64,000 bases of DNA from Vandiemenella viatica (GCA_031002005.1 CM061919.1:226236739-226300738); one strand, 5' to 3'. Shown: positions 22,735-34,014, counted from the first letter of the stretch. Numbers and translations are program-made. Notes: generated by a model from the letters alone, not told the origin.

Positions 22735-22915
22735 CTTGTGGCTCAGTGGTTAAAGGCGTCTGATTGGAAAGTGTAGGGTCTCCGGTTCGAATCTTTGTCT
22801 CGCCAGGAATTTTTAAAGGCCCTTGACCCGAGATTCACATCTGGCACAGCAATATGAATGAAAAGCAACGTGGCCTGACGCGCAATACCCTCCCCCCTCC
22901 TCCTTGGCCAAGCTA
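22735..22915 (+). repeat. SINE-B, plus strand
   Basis: The tRNA-like head is TTGTGGCTCAGTGGTTAAAG with a clear B box GGTTCGAATCT, then CATCTGGCACAG. It lacks the ATTCTACGTTAAACTG part of the body. Confidence 0.65.
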
Positions 22916-23447
22916 CGTAGTTTATGGACGCTCTCTTATTATTATTGTTAGCAGAGTTATTAACGAACAGAAATGAAGGATCCTAGAACGAAGCAACATT
23001 TACCGAAATCAAGATCATACATATCTAATCCGTGAGTTCTTTGCATCAGTAACAACAACGAAAGATCATGTGACTCACAGGTATAGAGGCGACAAAGCAG
23101 ACGATTTGTCAAAAGTAATGAGAGAAATTGAATTCGCAGTAAAAATTGCGGAATCAATTATTCTTACGAGGAGATTTTTTTAAATAAAAAAAGGGTCAAT
23201 TTCTGAAAGAGAATTATGCGCAGTAGTAGCAGTGCGCATGCGCGAGTGCTCCAAGCTTGCTTTGCGTGACTTCGAACCCCTTTCCAACTATATAATTTGT
23301 CTCCGTGCTGAACTGTAGAAGTTTAATTTGTTTAAGAAAACTGATTCGCCCGCCGACTGTTAGGTATGATCTGTAATTCAATTCTTTAGCGCAAGAAACT
23401 TCGCAGCAGCGGAAATTCTCGTTCAGATTTGTGAAGTGTACTGTGAT

Positions 23448-25024
23448 TAGGGATTGCAATCCAGCAAAGCGGGATCCCGCAATCCCGCGGGATCCCCGCA
23501 TCATTAGACAGTCTGGCGGATCCCGCACAAAATTAAGCGGATCCGCAATCCGCAAAATCCGGCGGAAACGCGTGTCAGTCTGCGTGACTCGCTGCCCCAC
23601 TCGGTCTCTGTCGGATATTTTGCACTGTTTGCCTGTACCAGAGCAGTTGGCATTTGACTCGTGTAAACAAGCGTTTGTTTTTGTCAACCTTCGTCATTCG
23701 AAAGTAAATAAATACATTTTTACGTATTCATCAAAATTTACCTTTGTTTCGAGTATACATATCTGTAATTTGAGTTATGGTGCGTATATAATTATTTTTT
23801 AAGGATAGCACACGTTATCTGAACTACACGGTTGCAGCTTTTTATTCACGGTTTCATTATTCCAATTTTCTGTATTTGCAGATAAAGTAATTGTGACAAT
23901 TTCCTAATTTGCGGCTGAAAATTTGATTATTCGTTGATATGAAACTAATGTTATCGTAATTTTAACGATCGCGTACCTATTTATTTAACATCCATCAAAA
24001 TGAAATTGTATATCCTTTGATTTATTGTTGTTTTGGCCGCTGCCTTAATGCGTTTCTTTGACAAAAGCCACCTGCTTACATGTGCCGCTCTGACTTTCGA
24101 TTAATCTCTCTTCTCCTTGTTATTATTTCGACTAAAGGTAAAATAAGATATAATGAAATATTCACGGGTGTATCGACGAATTGTGTTGTAGGAACACCAT
24201 ACTTCGACGGCTGCCTCCGCCGTCTTCCTCACGTGTGTAATTTCGTGTGTTTGCAATGAAATCCGGAGATACAACCTATGAGGACTTCACTGCAATCATT
24301 CGCCGAGAAAGTCTCCTTTGTTACTAAAAAATAATAATTTCCACTCTAAAGACGTCGTTACGCCACATAAGTAAATCTGAAATACTTGGCAGTTTACGTG
24401 TTGGTGAGTAGTTTCTTTAAATAACATTGAATCAACTGTAATATCAATAAAGGAATCAGGAGATATAATAATGAATCACGCAAAAAAAGGCCAAGTCTTG
24501 TGCTTGTGCAGTGACAAAAAGTTATGAGATCTTGTTCTGAGCCAAGTCTATACTTTAGAGTATATTCACTTTGTGAAATGGAATGCTTTTCTCGGTGTTA
24601 TGGAACGTTTATTTAGAATTTTTTTTAAAAAAACTCTGGTAACTTGGCCATTTAGCAAACCATGTTTTTAAGCTTTTGTGATGAATTGTAAGGCACATAA
24701 TATGGCCTAAAACTCAATATTTTCCATTTTTATTATTTATTTAAACATTGTTTTAGATTAAAAAACAAAAATGTAAAACCTCGAAATACATTTAAGACAC
24801 GCTAAAAAGTTTTAATGTAATTTTGACAATCAAAATATTGTTAACTGTTAATTTTTATCATTTAACATTAAAAATTATTTAATTATTACTTAATTTATTA
24901 ATGTTTTAAGTAACTAGGTTTTAAATATATGCGTTAAAAAACTGTTTGTACCAATCCCGCACGGATCCCGCGGGATTGGCGCAAATCCCGCGGGATTGAA
25001 AACACTGTGGGATTGCAATCCTTA
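23448..25024. mobile_element. Non-autonomous hAT-like element, GGATTGCAATCC ends, copy 1
   Basis: A 1577-bp element. Inverted ends TAGGGATTGCAATCC and GGGATTGCAATCCTTA are flanked by the perfect 8-bp duplication ACTGTGAT (23440-23447, 25025-25032). Sub-terminal CCCGCGGGAT palindromes occur at both ends. No transposase is recognisable, so it is probably mobilised in trans. The 8-bp TSD indicates hAT. A second copy lies at 45921-47528 in the same orientation. Confidence 0.85.
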
Positions 25025-25268
25025 ACTGTGATAATGCTGTAAGTGGTTGAGAAGTTCGAATGTGGGCGAGAATGTTCAAGAACAGGCGGGTTAACGTGCA
25101 TGTTGAGCCACACCTGGGCCGACCTTCCCTGATTTCTGAAGATTAGCTTTCTGATATGGTCAGGAAAATTCGAGAGGGCCAACGATTCACTGTTTCACAG
25201 TTATTAATTGATTTTCCACAAGTTTCAGTCCGTGTTGTGGACCTTTTTTTTCTGAGAAATTGAATTGT

Positions 25269-25681
25269 CGAATTTTTTTAAATTTAATTTAATTGTAATG
25301 GAGCACAGGCTCCGGTGGCAATTTACCTACACATCCAACTTCCCCCTATCCTGCACTCATCTACATTTGCCCTCTACAAATTTTAACTTTAAATTCTTTT
25401 AACGTTTTCTGTAAGTTATTCATCATTCCCCTTGGTAACACATTTCAATCCCTGACACCCTTACCTAAAAAGGAAAATCTTCCCACATCCTTGTGCCTGA
25501 AATCGAGTGCCAGCTTGTGGTCATGGTCATCTTTTCCTTTCCATGAACTACTTTTCATACCTACTGCAATATCTTTCCATGCCTCATCGCCAGTATACCC
25601 CCTGTACACTCCCATTACCCTCCTCATCCTCCTCCTGTCTTGCAATGAATCCCATTCCAGCTCCTTTATCATATCCGTCAC
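25269..25681 (-). mobile_element. LINE-A fragment, minus strand, inserted in mariner
   Basis: The minus strand encodes SVTDMIKELEWDSLQDRRRM, then VYRGYTGDEAWKDI, matching LINE-A copy 1 downstream of its RT. The family 3' end GGAGCCTGTGCTCCATTAC and AATTAAATTAAA tail lie at the left. It is flanked by TGAATTGT (25261-25268, 25682-25689). A 5'-truncated insertion, normal for target-primed reverse transcription. Confidence 0.88.
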
Positions 25682-25783
25682 TGAATTGTGCTGTAGGTGG
25701 ATACCAAGGCTGCTTTCTGACGACCACAAAACAAAAAGATTGGGCTGCGCTTTATCAGTTTTGACTCCATTCCATCAGCAAGG

Positions 25784-26021
25784 GACAGAGCGTGGTGGGT
25801 GAGCGGTTAACGCTCTGGTATCGCATTCGGGAGGACGCCGGTTCGAATGCCCGTCCGGGCATCCAGATTTGGGTTTTACATGGTTTCCCCAAATCACTCC
25901 AGGCGAATGCCGGGACGCTACCTTCAAAAGGCCATGGCCGAATTCCTTCCCGTTCTAGTTCACAGTCCTTTCCCGCCTCTAATGACCTCGACGTCGACGA
26001 GGCATAAAGCAACAAGTAAAC
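25784..26021 (+). repeat. SINE-A (tRNA-derived SINE), inserted in mariner
   Basis: The head GTGGTGGGTGAGCGGTTAAC (A box) and GGTTCGAATGCCC (B box) are followed by the body CATCCAGATTTGGGTTTTAC, CAAATCACTCCAGGCGAATG, GGCCATGGCCGAATTCC and a GACGAGGCATAAAGCAAC tail. It is flanked by CATCAGCAAGG and CATGAGGAAGG (9 of 11 match). Other copies: 37100, 48000 (plus); 32390, 33026 (minus); fragments at 36655, 30765 and 15484. Confidence 0.85.
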
Positions 26022-26590
26022 CATGAGGAAGGAGATGGATGTTCGGACAACATCGTTACAGGAGATGAGAATTGGGTGTCTCACATGACTCCTTCCTCAT
26101 AGCGACAGACAACGGATTGGTGACATTACATAGTCGCCAAACAAAATAAAAGCCAAACACACAATTTCGGTACGAATGATCATGGAAACTTTTGAGATAT
26201 GTGGATGTTGTGATGAGAGGCACAAAAAAATTCTGATTGTGTGACCTTGAGGAAACTCCGACGTGCCATAAAAAGCAAGCGGTATGGCCTACCGTCTTCC
26301 ACTGTGATGTTGCTCCATGAAGAGGCAAGGTCACATGTTTCTGCACAAACACAAGGTCTAATCACGTCTTTTGGTTAGAAACAACTATACAGTGCAGATC
26401 TTCACCTGTTTCGGTACTTAAAGGAGTACCTTGGTGGTCAGTGGTTCAACAACGACGAAGAAATGACAATTGCAGTCATGGATTGGTCTTCTTGATAGGC
26501 GGCAGATTTCTTTGACATCAGAATTCAAAAACTTGTTGAACGGTGTGACAAATGTTTGATCAAAAATGGAAATTTTGTAGAAAAGTAGAT

Positions 26591-27042
26591 GAAAGTGTGT
26601 AAACTATGGAAATATTGGAATTATATTTTAATGATATTTACAGTATTTTTCATCTTATTAAAAACAGACATAATTTAAATAATAACCCTTGTAAGATTAC
26701 AGGACTGATTGTACGGTTAAACAAAAACGCATCAAATTCTTTCCTGAATGTTAATAGATGTCACTCAGCGATCTGACATCGTCGTGCGAGGCGCGACGCA
26801 ATGGTTGCCTGGATCACGCTGTTAAAGTAATCTTTGTCGGATTCGAGTCATCGAGCGTGAGACGTATTGCATAAGAAGATAACTGTGATCCATCACGTGT
26901 CAACTAAGCTCTATTCCAAGAACAATCTAATTGGGAACTGTAACGGAGATACCATGAAAACTTTTTTCCTTCATGAACTCTTTTCCATAAATCGTCAGTT
27001 GGATTATATAAAATTTTATGCTTTTAGCAGGACTCATGTCAG
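26591..27042. other. No gene seen
   Basis: No coding or repeat signal was recognised apart from ordinary A/T-rich sequence. Confidence 0.35.
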
Positions 27043-27362
27043 TAAAATTCCACTTACTATTTGCGGGATTAGCGCTGCTTCAAGGAGGTTATTACTGCCA
27101 ACGTTTCGGCACCCAGCTTTAGTCCTTCTTCGGAGCTTCTGCTTGACTTATCCCCTTCAGACGGCTCGTTACACCACCCGTCGCTAGGTGTGCAATCCGC
27201 TAGCGTGTAGTCCAGCCACGAGATGGTTTAACGAGCCCTTCAGACGGAGATAAATCAACCAGAAGTAGTCCTGAAGAACGCCCCAAATTGGGTGCCGAAA
27301 CGTTGTCAGTAATAACATCCTTGAAGCAACGCCATATCGGCAAAAAGTAAGTGGAATTTTAT
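27043..27362. repeat. Fold-back element 3, long inverted arms
   Basis: Arms of about 150 bp: the left starts TAAAATTCCACTTACTATTTG and the right ends GTAAGTGGAATTTTATTA. The inner arms share GTTATTACTG, CAACGTTTCGGCACCCA and AACGAGCC(C/G)TTCAGACGG. The right arm includes CTGAAGA (27271-27277), a hairpin and GAAACGTTGTC (27297-27307), a hammerhead-like layout without a matching stem I. No clear TSD was identified. Confidence 0.75.
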
Positions 27363-27589
27363 TATTTGGGCTCTTCAGACTTATCTGGCTGTTATTTTAT
27401 TCATTCAGTCTGCAATAAAAGTTCAATTACATTTGGTTTGTTGAATAATAAATGCGAGCTGACTGTGTGTTGGAGAACTCTTTGCAGTTATTGTTATCAA
27501 TTATCTAACAATAATAATAATTTCGTGTGTTCCTAATGACCTAGTGACATATTGGCTGCGCATTCCGCTCCTGCTGTAGCCGCCTTAAC

Positions 27590-27805
27590 CTAACCCGGTA
27601 GTGCTACCGTATACGGAGTACCTACAGTTTAACGTGGAATCCGAAAGACGGAAGCGTTTTGGCGTTCTTCACAATTACACAGCAGGTTGTGCCAGAGGTG
27701 AACGTCGTCTAAGGCCTATGAAATTCCGACCGAGAAAGGGATTCGAACCGCGAACCTTTCGATCTCCAGTCAGACACAACTAATGAGCCACCAGACCGCT
27801 CAATT
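27590..27805 (-). repeat. SINE-B, minus strand
   Basis: The reverse complement shows GGTGGCTCATTAGTTGTG, a B box GGTTCGAATCCC, CCTCTGGCACA and ATTCCACGTTAAACTGTAGG. The GTTAGTTGTGTC head is an altered A box. Confidence 0.7.
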
Positions 27806-28554
27806 ATCAAACAGCGGTCGGCTTAGTCCAGATGGAAATTTCTCTACATACCTATCTACGATTCACGCATATTTTTACTTTAACATCCTTTACAGTTTCA
27901 GGTATACTGCTCATCACCTCTCTAAGTTACTCTCTTCTTTTCGAACGAAAGCTTGCCTGCTCCATTATTTTTAATTTATGGTCAGGGCTCTCTCATCAGT
28001 TTCACATGCTGCTTGTGGATCTTCCTCCAGTATTAACCCATTTCACTAGCACAGCGTTCTCTTTACCTTCCTTCCGCCCTGGATCCTGTTATGTCTCCCG
28101 GACTAGTTACTTTACTATTATGTTACTGACTGCAACGTAGGGTAATTTCAACAGACAAATCTAGCTGTCGTCCTCTCAGTTTAATTTGACTGTAACGGAA
28201 CGCATGTCTCGGTGTCTGTTTCTCTACGGACTTATTTTACCTTTTTGGGGATTAGAGGGTATCTGATGTTATTTCAGTGATTAAAAATTTGCAAATAACT
28301 GGCACTATGAACCCACTTATCAGTATGACGTCGCAATCCCTTCGCCTGGATGCATACACTGATTCGGTTAGTAAAGGTGTCATAAAGCCGTTGTATCCTC
28401 TCCTGTGGCAAGATGCCCACAACTGGTGTAACTGGTTACCATTAGGGATTGGAATGCACAGCAAAGAGAGTAGCTTTGGTGCTGAGCACCCTGTGCCACC
28501 CACAATTTTGTGAATTGCAGAGTATATATGTAGATGTAGATGTAGAACTGGCCC
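27806..28554. other. No gene assigned; small repeat piece
   Basis: Nothing recognisable from 27806 to about 28250. The part from 28480 to 28545 (GCCACCCACAATTTTGTGAA, then GCAGAGTATATATGTAGATG) resembles, inverted, a piece at 30633-30675 and is probably a dispersed repeat end. Confidence 0.3.
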
Positions 28555-28930
28555 TTGGTATTCTGTATACTGGCTCTGGGACAGAGTTGACTTTCGAACT
28601 GACCCCACACATGTTGTATTGGTGACAGATCTGAAAATCTTGCTGACCACGGGAATACCTCAACATAACGAAGACAGGGCACTTGCCGTGTGTGAACGTG
28701 TACGGTCCTGTTGAAAAATGGGACAACGATACTATCCTGTGATCATACAGCATGTCCGTGACGTACAGTAGTTCTGTCTTAGTTCCTCCACCACGTCTCA
28801 GGAATAAGGATGCTGTGACTCTCAAAAACCTTGGAAGAATGGTACCTCTCTCCAATTCACCACCATACTCGCCAACGATGGTCATCCGAAGTAGTGCAAA
28901 ACATTCATCGCTGAACATTGTACCTAGTAA
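28555..28930 (-). pseudogene. Tc1-like transposase fragment
   Basis: The minus strand reads FSDECF (first catalytic region), GEYGGELERG, then after a frame change ARFSDLSPIQHVWGQF, equivalent to the ARSPDLSPIEHVWD motif holding a catalytic Asp in Tc1 transposases. The middle of the DDE domain is missing or scrambled. No terminal repeats were found. Confidence 0.55.
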
Positions 28931-29025
28931 AGTTTAAGGAAACTGATCATTCAGTAAGATAAGTTTGGGTAAAATTTGCACTGTAAAATCTTATCTTATA
29001 TATATATGAAAATAAATGTGTTTTT

Positions 29026-29470
29026 CCCTACATTTCACTTCTCAGCCACCAGTACCTAGCACAGATCATTGGTGTTTGTGTGAGGAAGTAGCATGGAGTT
29101 TCCTATCGTGCACAACGATGGCCGAATGCAGATAGCTGTGGGGATGTGGGAGATATGATGATTAAAGTTGGTCGATGCAGGGCGTTTTCATATTTCGACC
29201 AAAAATTTGTGTATCCTTATACTTCTCTTTCCTGCCACAAATACATAACATAGACCTTTGGTGTTTGCGTGTGGTAGTAGAATCGTCTTTCCTGTCGTGA
29301 ACTATGGTTGTTAGATGTCGGTAGCTGTGGGAGTGTGGAAGATATGGTGGCTGAAAGTGGTCGAACTGAGGCAATTTCATATTTCTGCCAAAGACGCATA
29401 TTTCTTGGTGTATCACTTATTAGAGAAAACTATCTATCGCAGATCACTGGCGTTTGTGTGTGCTAGTAAA
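29026..29470 (+). repeat. Tandem repeat, about 180-bp unit, 2.4 copies
   Basis: Direct copies begin near 29026 and 29213, with a partial third near 29405. Shared landmarks are CATTGGTGTTTG/CTTTGGTGTTTGCGTG, TAGCTGTGGG, GTGTGG(A)AGATATG and TTTCATATTTC. A single diverged copy occurs at 55888-56070, so the unit is dispersed as well as tandem. No coding potential. Confidence 0.75.
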
Positions 29471-30002
29471 ATAAAAATTAAAATATTAAAATATAGGATA
29501 AACGCATTTCATAAATGTTTGAAATTAATAAAATCTCACTAAGGTAGGATCAATAAAAGAGAAATAACCATCTCAAATTATCAATCGAAATTTTCTATTT
29601 ACAAATTGCGATCTGTAAATTTTAGTGTTAAACAAAAGCAAAACTACAAAATAACTCTTTACGTTGTCAAAATTACTTACCTCATTAAAAATATCAACAC
29701 TTAACAGTAAATAACATTAATTATATAATGAACGCGCAACATGTTTGTATTTACACATTTTCCTTTGTAACAAAACGAATTCAAATCAAAATTCCCAGAA
29801 AAATGCTACGCACAATGTTGAAATGTTCATTCTCTCTTTCAGATTCATTTAGTCGCTGGGCGAACCGTTCCAGTTCCCGCATTTGTTCGTTTATCTCATC
29901 AAACTGACATCCATGTGAGTAACGAAACGAATTTGTGAGTAACGTTTCGGTACTTCGAGTCAGTCGATGTATTCGTTCCTCAGTTTGCTACATCTCTACT
30001 GA
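29471..30002. other. No gene seen
   Basis: A/T-rich sequence. The 29875-29960 part holds a short direct repeat (GTGAGTAACG-AACGAATTTGTGAGTAACG). Confidence 0.35.
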
Positions 30003-30189
30003 CAGGGTTGGCGTTAGGGGGGGGGGGGGGGGGGTACGCGGGTCAAATGTACCCGGGCCCGCCGGCTGAGGGGGAACCCCGATCACCGGCTGCAGGGGCC
30101 CCCAGGCCTCGAAGCCAAGAATCCCATTGTCGCCCGGCTAGATTAGGTCGCCAATTACCCCGGGCCCGAAATTCCTAGCGCCGGCCCTG
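30003..30189. mobile_element. hAT MITE, CAGGGCCGGCG family, perfect TSD
   Basis: A 187-bp element. The ends CAGGGTTGGCGTTAG and CTAGCGCCGGCCCTG are flanked by the perfect duplication TCTACTGA (29995-30002, 30190-30197). GC-rich interior with a poly(G) run; same family as 7178-7438. Confidence 0.9.
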
Positions 30190-30539
30190 TCTACTGACCA
30201 CAGTTGAACCGCGCTGTGAGGCGGGTAAACGTGGAAACGGAGGTGCTGCTTGGTGGTTGTGCCTGTGAACACCATTAGTAGGTGGGGTTTCACTAGGCAT
30301 GGCCTTCGGCTACGCTTAAATAGAAGGGGCAAGGCGGTACTTCCTGAGTTGTTTGCTAAAGCTGTAAGGGATGCCTTTTTTTTGGGTTAGGGCCTGCTGA
30401 TTAGGGAATAAAAGGTATACTGATTGTAAATAGATTATGGGAATAAACACACATGATAAAGTGATGGATGAAGCTAGTGAAATAAAATAGGCAAGGGGAC
30501 AACCAAAAAGACAAAGATTAATGTCGAAAATGTCACAAA

Positions 30540-30625
30540 GGCAATAATAAGAGTATTGTTGGTGAACTGCAGAAATATAATGAACAAAGTAATAGAATTT
30601 GCAAACTTAAGAGAAATACTACAAT
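30540..30625 (+). pseudogene. LINE endonuclease start fragment
   Basis: The frame VLLVNCRNIMNKVIEFANL resembles the endonuclease start of CR1/L2-type ORF2 (LxVNCRSIxNKxxEFxNL). It breaks after about 25 codons. It may be the 5' part of a LINE-A or LINE-D element; the connection is not visible. Confidence 0.45.
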
Positions 30626-30759
30626 TATTACTCTGCGATTTACTGAAAGTGGGTGGCAGAGGGTACATTGCACCTATCCTCATGTGTAGCCGTTTGTGCA
30701 TAGGAAGGAGGGATATACAGGATATGGTAGGAAGCGCCCATGGGCTATTTTGAGGAATC

Positions 30760-30835
30760 ATCCCGGCATTCGCCTTGATTGATCTGGGAAAACCATGGAA
30801 AACCCAGATCAGGATGGCCGGAACGGTTTATTGAG
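30760..30835 (-). repeat. SINE-A body fragment
   Basis: CATCCCGGCATTCGCC, then GGAAAACCATGGAAAACCCAGAT, matches the SINE-A body on the minus strand. The tRNA head is lost. Confidence 0.5.
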
Positions 30836-30837
30836 AC

Positions 30838-31760
30838 CTACTCCTATCGGAGTCTAAGTTAGTTTTCTCGCTCGTTAAATCCTTCCTATTCCATTCCCTA
30901 ATCACTCGTGGAAAAAATGACTATTGAAATGATGGCCCCGAATTTTCTTATCTTATTTTCTCGGCCATTCATAGACATGAATGTTGCTGATAGTAATATA
31001 GTATGTTTGCTATCATCCTGAAATAGATCAGTCGTGAACCTTACAATCAGCTTCTGACGAGAGCAACGCCTTCGATGTTCCAGATCTTCCCAACCCTTCT
31101 CCTTCAACATCGCACTTACGCTTTCCCTCCAGCACCTGAACGAATCGGGCGGCATATCTTTGTACCTTCTCCAATGTCTACCCCTTTTGGTGGGGGGGGC
31201 CCATAAAGAACAATATTCTAACTGAGGACACACCAGAGCTTTGTATGCAATCGATTTATCTTCCGGCGTACATTATTTTAAATAACGAGCTAGAAATCGA
31301 CGTTCTTAATACGTTCATTCTACAACAAAATAATACGAATTGCTACATTTAGGTATTTAGCGGAAACTACCGTTCAAAGGACAGTGCCATTAATTGTACA
31401 TTCAGCGTTAAATGGTGTAACCTTTTTACTTATATGCATGACTCGTCATTTTTTAGCGTTTAACACCAGCTGCCAGTTTTTGCACCATGCGATTATTTTC
31501 ATAATATCGGCTTGTAACAAAGCGCAGTCGTTCTGGGTTTTTATTTCACGATAAATAAAAGCATTATCGGCAAATAGTCTTTTTTTTTCCTTATACGTCG
31601 CACAAATCATTAATGTATATGAGAAACAACAGAGGCCCTATCACACTGTCCTGGAGAGCCCCGGATCTCACTTCGCTCACGAGAACTACAAGCTGTGTTC
31701 TGCACCTCAGAAAATCTGCAACCCAGTCGCTTATTTGTATAACCTATGCTTAAATGCGTC
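30838..31760 (-). pseudogene. LINE-D: CR1/L2-like reverse transcriptase relic
   Basis: On the minus strand in order: a frame with DSVIGPLLFLIYINDL (about 31665-31620), RLFADNAFIY (catalytic FADD changed to FADN), WCKNWQLVLNAKK, AKYLNVAIR, then VCPQLEYCSLWAPPTK (about 31230), SVSAMLKEKGWEDLEHRR and a C-terminal stretch to 30898. This order is that of CR1/L2-type RT. Frames change several times, so it is dead. The chain is distinct from LINE-A. Confidence 0.75.
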
Positions 31761-32389
31761 CCAATAGCAGTACCACTTAACAAAAGGAGGGGGTGAAAAA
31801 TAGGGTTGAAAATTACAGGCCGATTTGTTTGACATTGGTGATAGGCAAAATGATGGAGAGATTGATATGCAACTATATCAGAAATGTCTGCGAGGAAGGA
31901 AATTGGTTTGAAGATTGACAACATGGCTTTAGACAAGGATATTCATGTGATTCATATGGTAGGCTATATGAAAGATATTTTGAATGAATTGGAGACGGGA
32001 GGCCAAGTTGATAGTGATTTCTAAGGCATTTAACAGATTGAGTCATAAAATGGTTTTAAATAAACTGAAAACTATTGGATTGAATGAGAAAGTCACTTTC
32101 TGGAAGAGGAATTCTTAAAAGTCAGAAAGCAAAGTGTTAGGATAGGAAATATAATATCAAAACAGGTGGAAGTAAATATGGTAGTAGAACAGGGTATTAT
32201 ATTGGGACCGTTGCTGTTCATCATTCTAATGAATGATTGTTTTGATGGTTTACACTCAGAATTTAGGTTGTTTGCTAATGACTTAATGGTTTATAATAGA
32301 ATCAAAACAGGAGAAGATTCTGAACAGCTGCAGGGTGACATGTATAGAATATCTAAATGGGTAGGTCAATATAATGAAGATAAATAGCA

Positions 32390-32625
32390 TGACTTTTTTT
32401 TTAACTGCTTAACGTCTCTTAACAGCGAGGTCTTTAGAGAAGGATGGGGGACAAGGAATGGGAAGGAATTCGGCCATGGCCTTTTGAAGGAAGCATCCCG
32501 GAATTTGCATGGAGTGATTTGGGAAACCATGGAAAACCCAAATCTGGATGGCCGGACGGGGATTCGAACGGCCGTCCTCCCGAATGCGAGGCCAGAACGC
32601 TAACCGTTACACCACCACTCTCGGT
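32390..32625 (-). repeat. SINE-A, minus strand, in LINE-A copy 2
   Basis: Full-length by landmarks: the B box (reverse of GGATTCGAACGGCCG), the body with GGCCATGGCCTTTTGAAGG inverted, and an A-tail seen as TTTTTTTTT at the left. Flanking AAATAGCA (32382-32389) and AAACAGCA (32626-32633) differ at one base. Confidence 0.85.
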
Positions 32626-32986
32626 AAACAGCAAGAAGTGTCAGCTTATTAGGCACAATGATAATAACTAAATTGTTTGATGAAGGTTTGAAGTGTAAAT
32701 AATAAATATTTTATTTGACAGTTAACTCAACTGGGCAGAGCACATGGGGCTGGTGGTAGGAAAAGGTTACAAAATCCTTCATTTACTTGAGAGGCTGATG
32801 AGGGGATGTACTAGAGAAGTTAGGGAATTGGGTTACAAAACTTTGGTCAGATTATTGGATGAATATGGTGGTGTAGTTTTGGACCCAAATTTTGGGTATC
32901 AGATACAGGAGTTGAAGGGCATGCAACGAATAACAGCTAGATTTTTTTGTGTAAATTATCACAGAACCCAGTCTGTAATTGATGAT

Positions 32987-33465
32987 TATTATTATTCTCA
33001 AATCATAAGCATCAAATACACAGTTTTTTTTTTTTTACTGCTTTACGTCTCTCAACAGCGAGGTCATTAGAGACGGGAAAGGGTGGGGGCCAAGGAATGG
33101 GAAGGAATTCGGCCATGGCCTTTTGAAGGAAGCATCCCGGCATTTGCCTGGAGTGATTTGGGAAACAAAAACACACAGTTAAATCATTGTGCAAATCAAC
33201 AACTTTAAACATATTTCGCCCAGTACTTCGCATCCTCAAGTGCATTTGGTGTTGCTTAGAACAGATTATCTTCGTTGCAGGATGATGGGCACATAGGACA
33301 TTCGAGCATTTGGTTCATGGTCTGGTCCTCGCCACATCCGCACTTGATACTGGTAGCGTCAGTATAGCTCCCCATCATCCATAAACGGTGTTAGACTCAG
33401 CAATTGTTCAGTACAACTTTTACCAGAGCGAAAGCCAGCTTGCTGTGCAATAAGTTTTTGATCGA
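32987..33465 (-). mobile_element. LINE-C fragment, internally deleted, with nested SINE-A
   Basis: The minus strand reads YIDQKLIAQQAGFRSGKSCT, then QLLSLTPFMDDG (RT domain). It then jumps to a C-terminal zinc-knuckle-like stretch (IKCGCGEDQTMNQMLECPMC, then ATPNALEDAKYW), so the intervening RT is deleted. The 3' end with an AAT-repeat tail is at the left. The 13-bp duplication TGTAATTGATGAT flanks it (32974-32986, 33466-33478). Confidence 0.75.
33026..33172 (-). repeat. SINE-A, 5'-truncated, nested in LINE-C
   Basis: The minus-strand SINE-A tail and body (ACGTCTCTCAACAGCGAGGT, GGCCATGGCCTTTTGAAGG inverted, TGGAGTGATTTGGG) lack the tRNA head. ACACAGTT flanks it at 33018-33025 and 33173-33180. 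This is the deepest and youngest of three nested layers. Confidence 0.8.
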
Positions 33466-33560
33466 TGTAATTGATGATAAAAGAGCTGGATTGGGAGTCA
33501 TTGGATGACAGGAGGAGGGTTAAGAGAGCGCTGGGAGTGTAATGTACAAGGCACATGTTG

Positions 33561-34014
33561 GTGATGGGGTCATTCTACATTGTTTGTCTCCATCACAACA
33601 TAAAGCATATTATTCGATGTAAGAGGACAGAACTGTGAGCTCATCTAAGTTAAAATTTATTTATGTGTGTGAGGACTTGAAGACTGTGTGAGTTGTATAC
33701 ATCAGATCCGAGGAGACTAATAAAATGCGAATGGAGTCGTGGTTTACGTAACAGCCTAATGACTACCGATAAGGATTTTCATTCTGCCCATACTATATCG
33801 AAATCAGGAATCATAATTCTCCTTTGCACCCGAGTGCGGCAACTGATATGAATTTTATTATCCAATCTGCAAGATACACACCAGATAAGATAACATCATT
33901 TGTTATCACATTTGGACCCATCGTGTGAAAGTTTATTTCAAAGAACAAGTTCCTTTCGCCATCTACGGCAATTACACAGATACAAAAACAAGACTAACTA
34001 TTACATGGTCTTTG
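33561..34014. other. No gene seen
   Basis: No motif recognised. Confidence 0.35.

Larger units (their letters stand above)
23330..26590 (+). pseudogene. Mariner transposase relic interrupted by three later insertions
   Basis: Joining the pieces outside the insertions gives a recognisable mariner order. The N-terminus is near 23345 (SPADC, then FFSARNFAAAEILVQICEVY), then DNAVS and SDMVRKIREGQRFTVSQLL (25035-25230), then LCCRWIP, DDHKTKRLG (25690-25770), and a VTGDENWVSH catalytic-site region near 26055. The RDE/DNARPH region is degraded to EEARSH at about 26315. The C-terminus (to 26588) reads IQKLVERCDKCLI. Insertions: hAT at 23448-25024, LINE-A at 25269-25681, SINE-A at 25784-26021. Each has a TSD, so the mariner is the oldest layer. 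Confidence 0.85.
31783..33560 (+). pseudogene. LINE-A copy 2, interrupted by SINE-A and by LINE-C with a nested SINE-A
   Basis: Starts GGGGTGAAAAATAGGGTTGA, matching copy 1 at 2433, and follows its RT: NYRPICLTLVIGKMMER, GIILGPLLFIILMNDC, then FANDLMVY for the catalytic box. The thumb resumes at 32730 (WAEHMGLVVGKGYKILHLLE, LGYKTLVRLLDEYGGVV, NYHRTQSV) and again at 33479 (KELDWESLDDRRR). The gaps are insertions: SINE-A at 32390-32625 (AAATAGCA/AAACAGCA duplication) and a LINE-C piece at 32987-33465 with a 13-bp duplication TGTAATTGATGAT. Many stops. Confidence 0.85.

Noticed and set aside
29026..29470. CRISPR-like array
   Set aside because: Repeats of about 180 bp without short conserved repeats and unique spacers, in a eukaryotic genome.
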